Of a DNA stretch of 64,000 bases, positions 34,136 through 40,749 are shown piece by piece. A model generated the notes under the pieces. That model worked only from the letters and a program-made list of their open reading frames with translations. It was not told the DNA's origin and did no database searches. How positions within the stretch are numbered: position 1 is the stretch's first letter; every line of letters begins with the position of its first letter. A program made the translations under genes and the position numbers. This DNA comes from Alphaproteobacteria bacterium (GTDB lineage Bacteria; Pseudomonadota; Alphaproteobacteria; Micropepsales; Micropepsaceae), in contig JAGOBA010000001.1 in assembly GCA_017983635.1 (NCBI GenBank), forward strand, positions 1 to 64,000, in the 5' to 3' direction.

Positions 34136-35335
34136 ATGTCAGCAGGCAAGCAGTTCGCGATCGAGGTCACAGCGAAAGACATGGTCACGCCGGTCATCGG
34201 CAAGGTCGACAAGGCCCTGTCGCGACTCGAAGGCGGCGCATTGAAGCGCACGAACACCGCGCTGGGCGATGTGGCCAACGCGTCCCGGCTCAGCGGTGTC
34301 GAGAAGGGCTTTCGTAGCATCGGCGACAGCGTCATCGGCATCGGCGACGCCTTGCTCGGCCTGATGCCTGGCCTCGGCGCTCTGACGGCCGCCGGCGCCG
34401 GTGCTGGCATCGTCAACCTGGGTGTTCAGTTCGCGAGCACCGGCGCAGAGATCGACCGCTCCGCTCGCCTCTTCGACATTGGCACGGACAAGCTCCAAGA
34501 GCTGCGCGGGGCGATGACACTCGCCGGCGGCGCGGCGTCCGACTTCGACAACGCCTGGGTCGGTCTCTCCGACGCACTCGAGGGCGCCAAGTTCGGCCGC
34601 AACATCCAAGCGGTCATGATGCTCTCGAAGATTGGCCTTCGAGCGCCCGGCCGGAACGAAGCGATCGACCAGGAGAAATACCTCGCGGGCATTGCGCGCG
34701 CGCTGCCCCGATACAACGCCGCGTCGCAACGCATCATCGCGAGCGCGCTCGGTGTGACCAGCGCGCTGCCGTTGCTCAATCAGGGTCCCGATCGGGTCGC
34801 CGCACTTCGAGTGCAAGCGCGGAAATCAAACGTCGTGATGAGCGGCGCCGACATCGCAAGCGGCAAGGCGTCCCAAAGCTCGCTCAGCCGTCTCGGTCTG
34901 GCCGCAAAAGGCGCCGCCAACAAGATCGGCTCCGCGATACCGCTCGGCACCGCCGCCGATGCAATATCGAGCCTTCTTGAGTTCATCGGTGGCGACAGCG
35001 AGAAATTTTCAGCGCTGGCCAATGGCACGGCGCCGAAGGTGTCCAATCGCCCGGTCGTTCCGAAGCCCATGATACCGCGCATTCGGTCGGGACCGGTGAG
35101 CCCGGGGGCTGACGCCGCGAAGCCGTGGTACGAGCAGCGCAGGCTCATCGACACGCCGGCCGACGAGCTCCGCGCGATCGGCCGCAGCAATCCGATTGCG
35201 ATCTCTGACTCGACGAGCACGGTCCGGATCATCCTGGAGGGCGCGCCACGCGGGACGAAAGTGCTTACGGATAGCGCTCGCGGATCCCGCGTGATCGTTC
35301 AGCAGAAGCACTTCATGGAGGGTGACAGCCCTTAG
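34136..35335 (+). CDS. Phage tail tape measure protein, unusually short
   Basis: A 399-residue protein positioned directly after the tail chaperone, as tape-measure proteins always are. The N-terminus FAIEVTAKDMVTPVIGKVDK is the usual coiled start. A hydrophobic Gly/Ala stretch (LLGLMPGLGALTAAGAGAGI) is at about 75-100, and the C-terminus is a globular tail-tip-like region. Tape-measure proteins of contractile tails usually exceed 600 residues; because length sets tail length, this one would specify a short tail. Start ATG 34136 follows a short gap. Confidence 0.78.
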   Translation: MSAGKQFAIEVTAKDMVTPVIGKVDKALSRLEGGALKRTNTALGDVANASRLSGVEKGFRSIGDSVIGIGDALLGLMPGLGALTAAGAGAGIVNLGVQFASTGAEIDRSARLFDIGTDKLQELRGAMTLAGGAASDFDNAWVGLSDALEGAKFGRNIQAVMMLSKIGLRAPGRNEAIDQEKYLAGIARALPRYNAASQRIIASALGVTSALPLLNQGPDRVAALRVQARKSNVVMSGADIASGKASQSSLSRLGLAAKGAANKIGSAIPLGTAADAISSLLEFIGGDSEKFSALANGTAPKVSNRPVVPKPMIPRIRSGPVSPGADAAKPWYEQRRLIDTPADELRAIGRSNPIAISDSTSTVRIILEGAPRGTKVLTDSARGSRVIVQQKHFMEGDSP

Positions 35336-35371
35336 TTAGATCGAATCCGCAGCGCGCGTTGTACGCATGGC

Positions 35372-36013
35372 GTGCGCAGCGGCGACGGGCCGGGGGTTTT
35401 GTCCTCCCTCCGGCCCGTCACCCATTCTGAGCCTCCCTCTTCCTTTGACGTATTCGAGTCGGGTTTGAACTTGAAAAGGAAGACGCCCTCCCTTCCCGGC
35501 CGCGACGGCAACCCTCTGGCGCTTGAGGTCGCACGTGGCCATGAGCGCACCGGCAAATCTGAAGCGGTCGTTCGGAACCTTCGCGAGCACCCGATCGATA
35601 CTCTCCTCGAGCGCGGCACGATCGAAGCGCACCATCACCAAGCAGCCGAACGATTCATGGGTGATTGGCAGCTTGCCCAAGTAGGCTCCCCGCGGTCGAT
35701 GCCCCTAGAGGCCCGCGTCGATGGCGCCCGCGGTGGTGATCTCACGGAAAGCCAAGCCGACGCGATCGGTCGACTCAAGCGAACGCTCAACTACCTCGGG
35801 CCGGTCGATAAGCTGATCGTCACCGCGCTTGTCGTCGATCGCGCCAACCTGACGACGATCGGCGCCCTCATGTATGAGCGCGGGTTTCGTTGGCCGGAGA
35901 AGCGCTATGCCGGACCACGGCTTTGCGAAGCGCTTGACGTGTTGGCGCAGTGCTATGGACTGGCGACTCGCCCTGCAGCTGCTCGCCCGGTCCAGGACCG
36001 CCCGCCGGTGTGA
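35372..36013 (+). CDS. DUF6456-like protein
   Basis: About 213 residues. The central and C-terminal parts (DTLLERGTIEAHHHQAAERF, MYERGFRWPEKRYAGPRLCE, then ALDVLAQCYGL) resemble the alphaproteobacterial DUF6456 pattern, which ends in a similar helix. The start is uncertain. GTG at 35372 lies inside a strong hairpin and is doubtful; TTG at 35465 would remove the unconserved N-terminus. The function is unknown; the family has been linked to regulatory proteins, but I have no specific evidence here. Confidence 0.5.
   Translation: MRSGDGPGVLSSLRPVTHSEPPSSFDVFESGLNLKRKTPSLPGRDGNPLALEVARGHERTGKSEAVVRNLREHPIDTLLERGTIEAHHHQAAERFMGDWQLAQVGSPRSMPLEARVDGARGGDLTESQADAIGRLKRTLNYLGPVDKLIVTALVVDRANLTTIGALMYERGFRWPEKRYAGPRLCEALDVLAQCYGLATRPAAARPVQDRPPV
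35381..35422. other. Inverted repeat after the tape-measure gene
   Basis: GACGGGCCGG (35384-35393) and CCGGCCCGTC (35410-35419) form a perfect 10-bp stem, extended to 13 bp with one G-U wobble, around a 16-base loop. No clear T run follows. It may be a weak terminator for the morphogenesis genes or an RNA structure. Confidence 0.5.
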
Positions 36014-36340
36014 CGCCAGGAACCGCCGTGCCTTCGAAATCCGCATGCGCGCGCAAAGGAAGGTCGGGGAGCTTACGGCGGCGATGGAGAAGGCACGGCG
36101 GGTCGGCATAAATTGGTCGCACCACCGGACCAATTTTCTGCGACGAAGAAGTCCGCCCTCGCCGCGGCCGGTATCACCAAGCAGCAAGCGTCGCTATGGG
36201 AGCAGCTCGCCGCAGTCCCCCAGAAGCAATTCGACCTCGCCATGGCCGACGCGCGGGAGACCGGGGTGAAGCCCAGCATCGCGGCGATCAGACCGTCAAG
36301 CAATTGGAAAGCGCACAGATGCAGGACGGTGCGGTGGTGA
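35955..36340 (+). pseudogene. Frameshifted phage-type gene (unknown family)
   Basis: Two overlapping frames encode two halves of one protein pattern. The first ends in EIRMRAQRKVGELTAAMEKA. The second, shifted by one base near 36113-36140, gives TKKSALAAAGITKQQASLWE followed by QLAAVPQKQFDLAMADA. Together these fit a common phage family with a rAErrlGELl...mekA helix followed by an ITKQQ..W..LA.vP helix-turn-helix. No continuous frame encodes both, so I call it broken. A sequencing error cannot be excluded. Confidence 0.6.
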
Positions 36341-36475
36341 AGTTCTTAAGCTGAATTTTCCGCCATTGGCTCAAATCTGCCATTCACGCTGAGTCCGTTG
36401 CGGCAACCCTTTCGCGTCTAGACGCCAAAACGAAAGGAAATTTCAGCGATTTCGCCCTATGTATAGCGCACACGG

Positions 36476-36521
36476 CCGGCCCCTCTGCATCTAAGGCGAT
36501 GTACGGGCCGGTTTTCTTTTT
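36476..36521 (+). terminator. Probable Rho-independent terminator before the Abi gene
   Basis: CCGGCCC (36476-36482) can pair with GGGCCGG (36505-36511), followed by TTTTCTTTTT (36512-36521). The loop is long (22 bases), so the structure is less stable than usual. It would separate the phage genes from the cargo genes. Confidence 0.55.
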
Positions 36522-36530
36522 GGGTGCCGC

Positions 36531-37499
36531 TTGCCACCTGTTCCGTACACCAAGCCATTCGTCAATGTCGTCGGTCAGCTAGAGTTGCTGAAGTCGCGAG
36601 GCATGGTTGTCTCAGATGAAGCACTTGCACGCGAATGCCTCGAACGCGTTGGATACTACCGCTTGAGCGGCTACTGGTATCCGTTCCGCGCGTCCCGAAC
36701 AGCCATTGTGGGTGGCAGAGAGGTCCGATGTATTGAAGACACTTTTCGGCCTGGAACGGAGTTTCGCCATGCGATGGAGTTGTACGTTTTTGACAAGCAA
36801 CTCCGCATGCTGTTCCTCGATGCGATTGAGCGGATCGAGGTCGCAATTCGGGTAGACATCGCCCTCCTACTAGGGCAGCGAAACCCGATCGCCCATCGAA
36901 GTGCGGATCAGCTTCACGGCAATTTCACTCGACTGAGCACGCGCACTGGCAAGGTGGGACACGCAGATTGGCTGCGGCGGCTAGATGATCAGATGGCGCG
37001 ATCAAAGGATGATTTTGTCGCTCATTTCAAGCGAACGTACTCCACGCCGTTGCCAATCTGGATTGCCATTGAACTTTGGGATTTTGGGATGCTCGCAACG
37101 TTCTTCGCGGGAATGAAATTCCTCGATCGGACATTGATCGCTCAGAAATATGGTCTGCGGTACGAGGTGCTGGAGAGCTGGCTCTACACTCTAAACCACA
37201 TCCGAAATATCTGCGCCCACCACAGCCGTCTCTGGAATCGTACGCTGTGGGCGCAACCGAAATGGACGAAGAACGGGGAAGTTCCAAGCCTCGATCATCT
37301 CGTAGGCGATACGCAGCGGCAAAGTCGCATGTATGCGGCCGCCGCGATATCCCAGTTCCTGTTGGGCACTGTGAATCCGCAAACGCAGTGGTCGTCGCGA
37401 TTCCGCAATCATGTCGCAACTCTACCCGTCGCCCCGGGGGTGTCTGTTTCTCAGATGGGAATTCCGGCAAATTGGACCAGCCTCGCACTGTGGACGTAG
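36531..37499 (+). CDS. Abi family protein (Abi_2, AbiD/AbiF-like)
   Basis: A 322-residue abortive-infection protein of the Abi_2 family. The segments FVNVVGQLELLKSRGMVVSD, RVGYYRLSGYWYPFR and FDKQLRMLFLDAIERIEVAI are typical. The conserved RNICAHHSRLWNR gives the HEPN-like Arg-x4-His. Such proteins stop phage growth by killing or arresting the infected cell. The TTG at 36531 is the start that fits; no ATG lies nearby. It is cargo of the integrated element and is read in the same direction as the SRAP gene 6 bases downstream. Confidence 0.85.
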   Translation: MPPVPYTKPFVNVVGQLELLKSRGMVVSDEALARECLERVGYYRLSGYWYPFRASRTAIVGGREVRCIEDTFRPGTEFRHAMELYVFDKQLRMLFLDAIERIEVAIRVDIALLLGQRNPIAHRSADQLHGNFTRLSTRTGKVGHADWLRRLDDQMARSKDDFVAHFKRTYSTPLPIWIAIELWDFGMLATFFAGMKFLDRTLIAQKYGLRYEVLESWLYTLNHIRNICAHHSRLWNRTLWAQPKWTKNGEVPSLDHLVGDTQRQSRMYAAAAISQFLLGTVNPQTQWSSRFRNHVATLPVAPGVSVSQMGIPANWTSLALWT

Positions 37500-37505
37500 T
37501 GACAA

Positions 37506-38186
37506 ATGTGCGGCCGCTTCACCCAGACCTTCACCTATGCCGAGCTGCACGCCTACTTCGACTTCTTCGGCAAACCGCTCGCCGTGCCACCGACGAACCT
37601 CGAACCGAAGTGGCATGTCCGACCGACGGACTCGATTTGGGTCGTGACGCACGGGGATGACGGCTTCAAACTTGAGCACATGCGCTGGGGCCTCGCGCCG
37701 TTCTGGTGGAAGAAGCCGCTCAAGGAACTCCCCGCGACGTTCAACGCGCGCGCCGAAACGGTCGATACGAAGCCGATGTTCCGGGAGGCCTTCAAGCGCC
37801 GGCGGTGCCTCATCCCAGCGTCGGGCTATTACGAGTGGCAGGACACGCCGACTGGCAAGCAGCCTTGGTTCTTCTCGCCCGCGTCGGCGCCGCTCTTCCT
37901 GATCGCCGCCCTCTGGGAAACGAGGAAAGACCCCGAGCCGCCGGGCGACACCGTTCGATCGACGACGATGATCATCACTGAGCCGAACGCCTTCACTGCC
38001 CGCTATCACGATCGTATGCCGGTTCTGCTCGATCGGGGCGACGTTCTGCCATGGCTCACGGAAGGCGGCGCGGGCCTGTTGCGGCCGGCGCCCGATGAGG
38101 TGATGCGCGTTTGGCCGGTGGCCCGCACGGTGAATTCGTCGAAGGCGCCGGACAGCCCGGAGCTTGTCCGCCCGATCGAGCTCTAG
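37506..38186 (+). CDS. SRAP-family DNA-protein crosslink protein (YedK/HMCES-like)
   Basis: A 226-residue SOS response-associated peptidase-family protein that covalently traps abasic sites in single-stranded DNA. The catalytic Cys2 (MCGRFTQ), Asn80 (FNARAET), Glu110 (SGYYEWQ) and His168 (YHDRMPV) are all present. The initiator Met must be removed to expose Cys2. It lies 6 bases after the Abi gene, so both are probably cotranscribed. SRAP genes are frequent in phages and islands, possibly to protect their replicating single strands. Confidence 0.93.
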   Translation: MCGRFTQTFTYAELHAYFDFFGKPLAVPPTNLEPKWHVRPTDSIWVVTHGDDGFKLEHMRWGLAPFWWKKPLKELPATFNARAETVDTKPMFREAFKRRRCLIPASGYYEWQDTPTGKQPWFFSPASAPLFLIAALWETRKDPEPPGDTVRSTTMIITEPNAFTARYHDRMPVLLDRGDVLPWLTEGGAGLLRPAPDEVMRVWPVARTVNSSKAPDSPELVRPIEL

Positions 38187-38464
38187 CCCTCAGCCTCGCA
38201 CCGCTCGTCCGCGGCGCTGATCGCGTTCAGGACCGGCCGCACCTGGGGCAGATGCCCGTACCGAGCCGCCAGGTGCCGCAGCTGATGCACCGCCTCCGCT
38301 TGCCGGTGCTCAACCTCCAAATCGCCGCGAGATTGGCCGGTGAGGTCGCCGAAGGTCTGCAGCCAGGCTTCGAAGGCCTCGATCACTTCGCGCTTCGCCT
38401 CGACGACAACGCGCCGCCGGCGGAGTGTCCGTCTGCGCTTCGATCGGGCGATTGGATGCTTCAT
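38183..38464 (-). CDS. Small basic hypothetical protein
   Basis: 93 residues with a strongly basic N-terminus (ARSKRRRTLRRRRVVVEAKR) followed by two helices (VIEAFEAWLQTFGDL and VEHRQAEAVHQLRHLAARYG). The ATG at 38464 follows AGGGGAG. The 3' end overlaps the SRAP 3' end by 4 bases. It is the last gene of the leftward set and has no family that I recognise. Confidence 0.5.
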   Translation of the reverse strand: MKHPIARSKRRRTLRRRRVVVEAKREVIEAFEAWLQTFGDLTGQSRGDLEVEHRQAEAVHQLRHLAARYGHLPQVRPVLNAISAADERCEAEG

Positions 38465-38588
38465 GCGGCTCCCCTGGCGCTGGGGGATGATCGCCCGCAC
38501 GTCGGCTCCCGTCAAAGGGGTGGCCAGAAACGAGAAAGGCGCCGGTTGCCCAACGCCCCTTTTCTGCTTCAACCGACCGGCTCTCACT

Positions 38589-38930
38589 TCAAGCCTTGCG
38601 GATGATCCGCTCATCCTGCGACCAACGATTCCTAAGCCCGTCAAAGTGCACAAGCGGCATCACCGGCGGTTGCGCGAAGTGCTCGCTGTCGTCGTCAGGC
38701 TCATGGCCGTCGTGCTCGTCCTCGCGGTCATCGGTAGAGCCGGTTGCCCACCGCCGCTGATCGTACTGCGCGGGATCGATCCCGAGAGGGCTCAAGGTGC
38801 TACCGACGCACGACCGTGATCCGAGCGAGGGCTCAAGGTCAGCATCCCCGTCTAACTGGTCGAGCAGGGCTATCGCTCGCTCGATCGCCGCTTCCAAGCG
38901 ATCGCGAAGAGATTTGCGGCGCTTGCTCAT
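38589..38930 (-). CDS. Acidic hypothetical protein
   Basis: 113 residues: a short basic helix at the start (SKRRKSLRDRLEAAIERAIA), then an acidic and low-complexity middle (DDREDEHDGHEPDDDSE). The start at 38930 overlaps the stop of the upstream gene by 4 bases, so it is translated with it. The function is unknown. Confidence 0.55.
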   Translation of the reverse strand: MSKRRKSLRDRLEAAIERAIALLDQLDGDADLEPSLGSRSCVGSTLSPLGIDPAQYDQRRWATGSTDDREDEHDGHEPDDDSEHFAQPPVMPLVHFDGLRNRWSQDERIIRKA

Positions 38931-39574
38931 GGCGTCACCGATGGGCAAGCAAACGCCTCATCGAGTGCATCCTTGGCCTCCTCCGCAAGGTGCGCGATCG
39001 TGGCAACCGCATCGTGCAAGTAGGCGCCTTTCGCGACGTCGCCGAACTCGATCCCTTGCCTGAGCGTTTCCGAGGAGGCCGCGACGAATGTCACACGCGA
39101 TGCCATCCGATCGAAGGCTTCGAGATTTTCGATACGGGTCCCGTTCACGGCACGCCGGTCGTTTGCATCGTCACCGCGGGCGTCGATCGCCGCCACGTCC
39201 TTGCATAAGCTTTCGAGCAGCGCGGCCGCACGGCGATCGTCGGGCATCTCGTGATCGAGCAGCGCGCCTTCGCCGAACTTGCCATCGCCGAACCCGCCGC
39301 CGTGGCCGTTCCTGTCGGTCAAGAGCGTCAGCAGGATGCGCAGCTTCTCGCCCAGCTCGCGTGGTGTGCGCGCCGGCGAACCTGTGAACGTTTCAAGCGC
39401 GCGGTTGTTAGCGTCAATTCGCCGGTTAGTCTCGGCATCGGTCTTCCCGCCCTCAAGCGCGTCACAGAGCGTGTGCTCGTACGCCTGAAGCGCGTCGGCG
39501 AAGCGAGGCAGTGTGGTGGCGTCTTCGTTCGGCGATACGGGCGCACGCGGCGCCGTGGTCGATTTCTTCGGCAT
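38927..39574 (-). CDS. Hypothetical protein of the leftward cluster
   Basis: 215 residues, mostly helical and acidic. It contains LPRFADALQAYEHTLCDALE and, at the end, DAVATIAHLAEEAKDALDEA. A Gly/His-rich turn RNGHGGGFGDGKFGEG lies in the middle. I recognise no family. Its stop overlaps the downstream start. It appears to be the second gene of a leftward operon that starts at the operator near 40240. Confidence 0.55.
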   Translation of the reverse strand: MPKKSTTAPRAPVSPNEDATTLPRFADALQAYEHTLCDALEGGKTDAETNRRIDANNRALETFTGSPARTPRELGEKLRILLTLLTDRNGHGGGFGDGKFGEGALLDHEMPDDRRAAALLESLCKDVAAIDARGDDANDRRAVNGTRIENLEAFDRMASRVTFVAASSETLRQGIEFGDVAKGAYLHDAVATIAHLAEEAKDALDEAFACPSVTP

Positions 39575-39656
39575 GTTCGGTGTGTCCTTCGGTGATCGTT
39601 GGGTTGGGGCTCGCCGGCGTATCCCTTCCGCCGGCGAGCTCTGCGATGGGCACGGC

Positions 39657-40133
39657 CTAGCGGCGAGCCATACCGAACAGCCAGCCGCGGTGGGACGGCT
39701 TGGCGGCCGCGATGACGGCGCGGGTCAGCTCAGGCAGGTCCGCCGGGATCTCCGGGATCGGCGCCGGCGCAGGTGCCGCCTCGACGACGGCCGACGCGGC
39801 GATCGGCGCCTTCCGGCGGCGGGTCCCCTTGGCCTTCTGGCCGCGCTTCGCCTCCGGCCATTCGCCGGTCTGCAGGAGCGTCACAACGTGGCCGTGGCGA
39901 TAGCGCACGCCCTGGATGGACACGACGCGGCCGATCACCTTGCCGTCGCGCTTCAGATCGCATCCGGCGAGGGTGTCGTCGGCGCGCTTGCCGCGGGGCG
40001 CCTTCAGCCAGTGCAGCTGATTCGCGTCGGCGTCGAAGCGCAGGAGCGCGGCGACGTCGGTCTGGGTCAGTTCGCGGCGCCGCGGCTGCGGGGCCTTCTT
40101 CGGTGTGGTAGGCATTCCGATAGCTTCAAGCAT
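39657..40133 (-). CDS. Hypothetical protein resembling the N-terminus of phage HNH proteins
   Basis: 158 residues. The central segment (LLRFDADANQLHWLKAPRGK, then the strand region around VSIQGVRYRHGHVVTLLQTGEW) resembles the N-terminal part of phage HNH endonucleases, but the HNH catalytic motif is absent. The C-terminus is Ala/Pro-rich with a basic end. It begins at the left side of the divergent region that contains the inverted repeat at 40221-40259, so it is the first gene of the leftward operon. Confidence 0.55.
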   Translation of the reverse strand: MLEAIGMPTTPKKAPQPRRRELTQTDVAALLRFDADANQLHWLKAPRGKRADDTLAGCDLKRDGKVIGRVVSIQGVRYRHGHVVTLLQTGEWPEAKRGQKAKGTRRRKAPIAASAVVEAAPAPAPIPEIPADLPELTRAVIAAAKPSHRGWLFGMARR

Positions 40134-40220
40134 TGGGTTCTCCAGTGTTTGGGGTAGGCCTCGCTCGTTGGTTCAAGCATCGGGCGGGGCCGCATCGCAT
40201 GTTGCAATGCGTCGCCAATC

Positions 40221-40259
40221 TACCTACAATGTCGGAACACGTCAACGACATTGTAGGTA
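40221..40259. promoter_or_regulatory. Operator: perfect 14-bp inverted repeat in the divergent control region
   Basis: TACCTACAATGTCG (40221-40234) and CGACATTGTAGGTA (40246-40259) are perfect inverted copies separated by 11 bases. The repeat lies between the leftward gene starting at 40133 and the RHH gene starting at 40267. On the minus strand TTGACG (40240-40245) and TAGATT, 17 bases apart, form a plausible promoter overlapped by the left arm. Binding would therefore repress leftward transcription. RHH proteins usually bind such symmetric sites, so the neighbouring small protein is the likely ligand. Confidence 0.8.
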
Positions 40260-40266
40260 AAACGAC

Positions 40267-40428
40267 ATGCCAAAAACGCCATCGCTCGGTGTACGCCTCG
40301 ACGCAACGGTGAAGACCGCGTTGGAGAAGGCTGCGAAGGACGACCTTCGGTCACTGTCGTCGCTCGTCGAGAAGGTGCTGACGGAATGGCTTCGCGAGCA
40401 CGGCTATCTGCCGAAGCCGAAGAAGTGA
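40267..40428 (+). CDS. Small ribbon-helix-helix-type DNA-binding protein
   Basis: A 53-residue protein: a short beta strand SLGVRLDATVKTALEKAAKD, then DDLRSLSSLVEKVLTEWLRE as the second helix. This is the ribbon-helix-helix pattern (strand, helix, Gly/Ser turn, helix) of Arc/MetJ-type repressors. The gene starts 8 bases after the inverted repeat at 40221-40259, which fits autoregulation. It may be the element's master repressor. Confidence 0.75.
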   Translation: MPKTPSLGVRLDATVKTALEKAAKDDLRSLSSLVEKVLTEWLREHGYLPKPKK

Positions 40429-40559
40429 GACCGGCGCCGGCTGCGACATATCCACAGCAGTTCGACACCCGACACTTTCAGAGGCGCGTGGGTTCGATCG
40501 TGGGCGAGATCGTTTTGTTCTGTTTGAAACCGCTAACTTCTGCGATTTTTTGCGGCGTG

Positions 40560-40574
40560 TTGGCGGAGCCGGAG
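40560..40574. repeat. Right attachment repeat, within the tRNA-Ser 3' end
   Basis: TTGGCGGAGCCGGAG is identical to 20400-20414. On the minus strand it covers the last 14 bases of tRNA-Ser(GCT), including CCA, plus one base. The tRNA stays intact on this side, and the duplicated fragment is on the far side of the element. Confidence 0.88.
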
Positions 40575-40654
40575 GGATTCGAACCCTCGATACAGCTTTT
40601 CAACTGTATAACGGTTTAGCAAACCGCCGCCTTCAGCCTCTCGGCCACAGCTCC
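40561..40654 (-). tRNA. tRNA-Ser(GCT)
   Basis: The minus strand gives a class II tRNA of 94 bases including an encoded CCA. The acceptor GGAGCTG pairs with CGGCTCC, and the discriminator is G. The anticodon loop TTGCTAA gives anticodon GCT between stem arms GCGGT.. and ACCGT.., and the long variable arm ATACAG...CTGTAT is typical of serine tRNAs. The T-arm is GAGGGTTCGAATCCCTC. It is the insertion target of the element. Confidence 0.95.
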
Positions 40655-40749
40655 TAAGCCCTGCGTCTTCGGCAGGGCCGGGAGGTTTAACTGACCGGAC
40701 CGCTTGAGGCAAGCCACGGGGTTGCGGGCTCCCGCGGTGCGCCCCGCAC

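Larger units (their letters stand above)
20400..40574. mobile_element. Integrated phage-derived element or satellite, about 20.2 kb, at tRNA-Ser(GCT)
   Basis: It is bounded by the 15-bp direct repeats at 20400-20414 and 40560-40574. From left to right it carries a tyrosine integrase, an unknown protein, an AlpA-like HTH protein, a small protein, a Toprim primase and a RepA-like ATPase. An iteron-like cluster follows, then tail and head genes (gpV, hub, Z-like, TerS, decoration, DNA-circularisation, tail chaperone, tape measure). At the right end are Abi_2, SRAP, a leftward set of unknown genes and an RHH regulator. I see no large terminase, portal, major capsid, sheath, tube, baseplate J/I, tail fibre or lysis gene. 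All but one of the larger genes are open, so a functional satellite is as plausible as a deleted Mu/P2-like prophage. Confidence 0.85.

Noticed and set aside
35384-35419. Hairpin as an attachment site of a second element
   Set aside because: It is an inverted, not a direct, repeat, and no integrase is next to it.
20400-40574. The element as a complete Mu-like transposable phage
   Set aside because: It has a tyrosine integrase and a tRNA attachment repeat, and I see no MuA/MuB transposase genes, sheath, tube or capsid.
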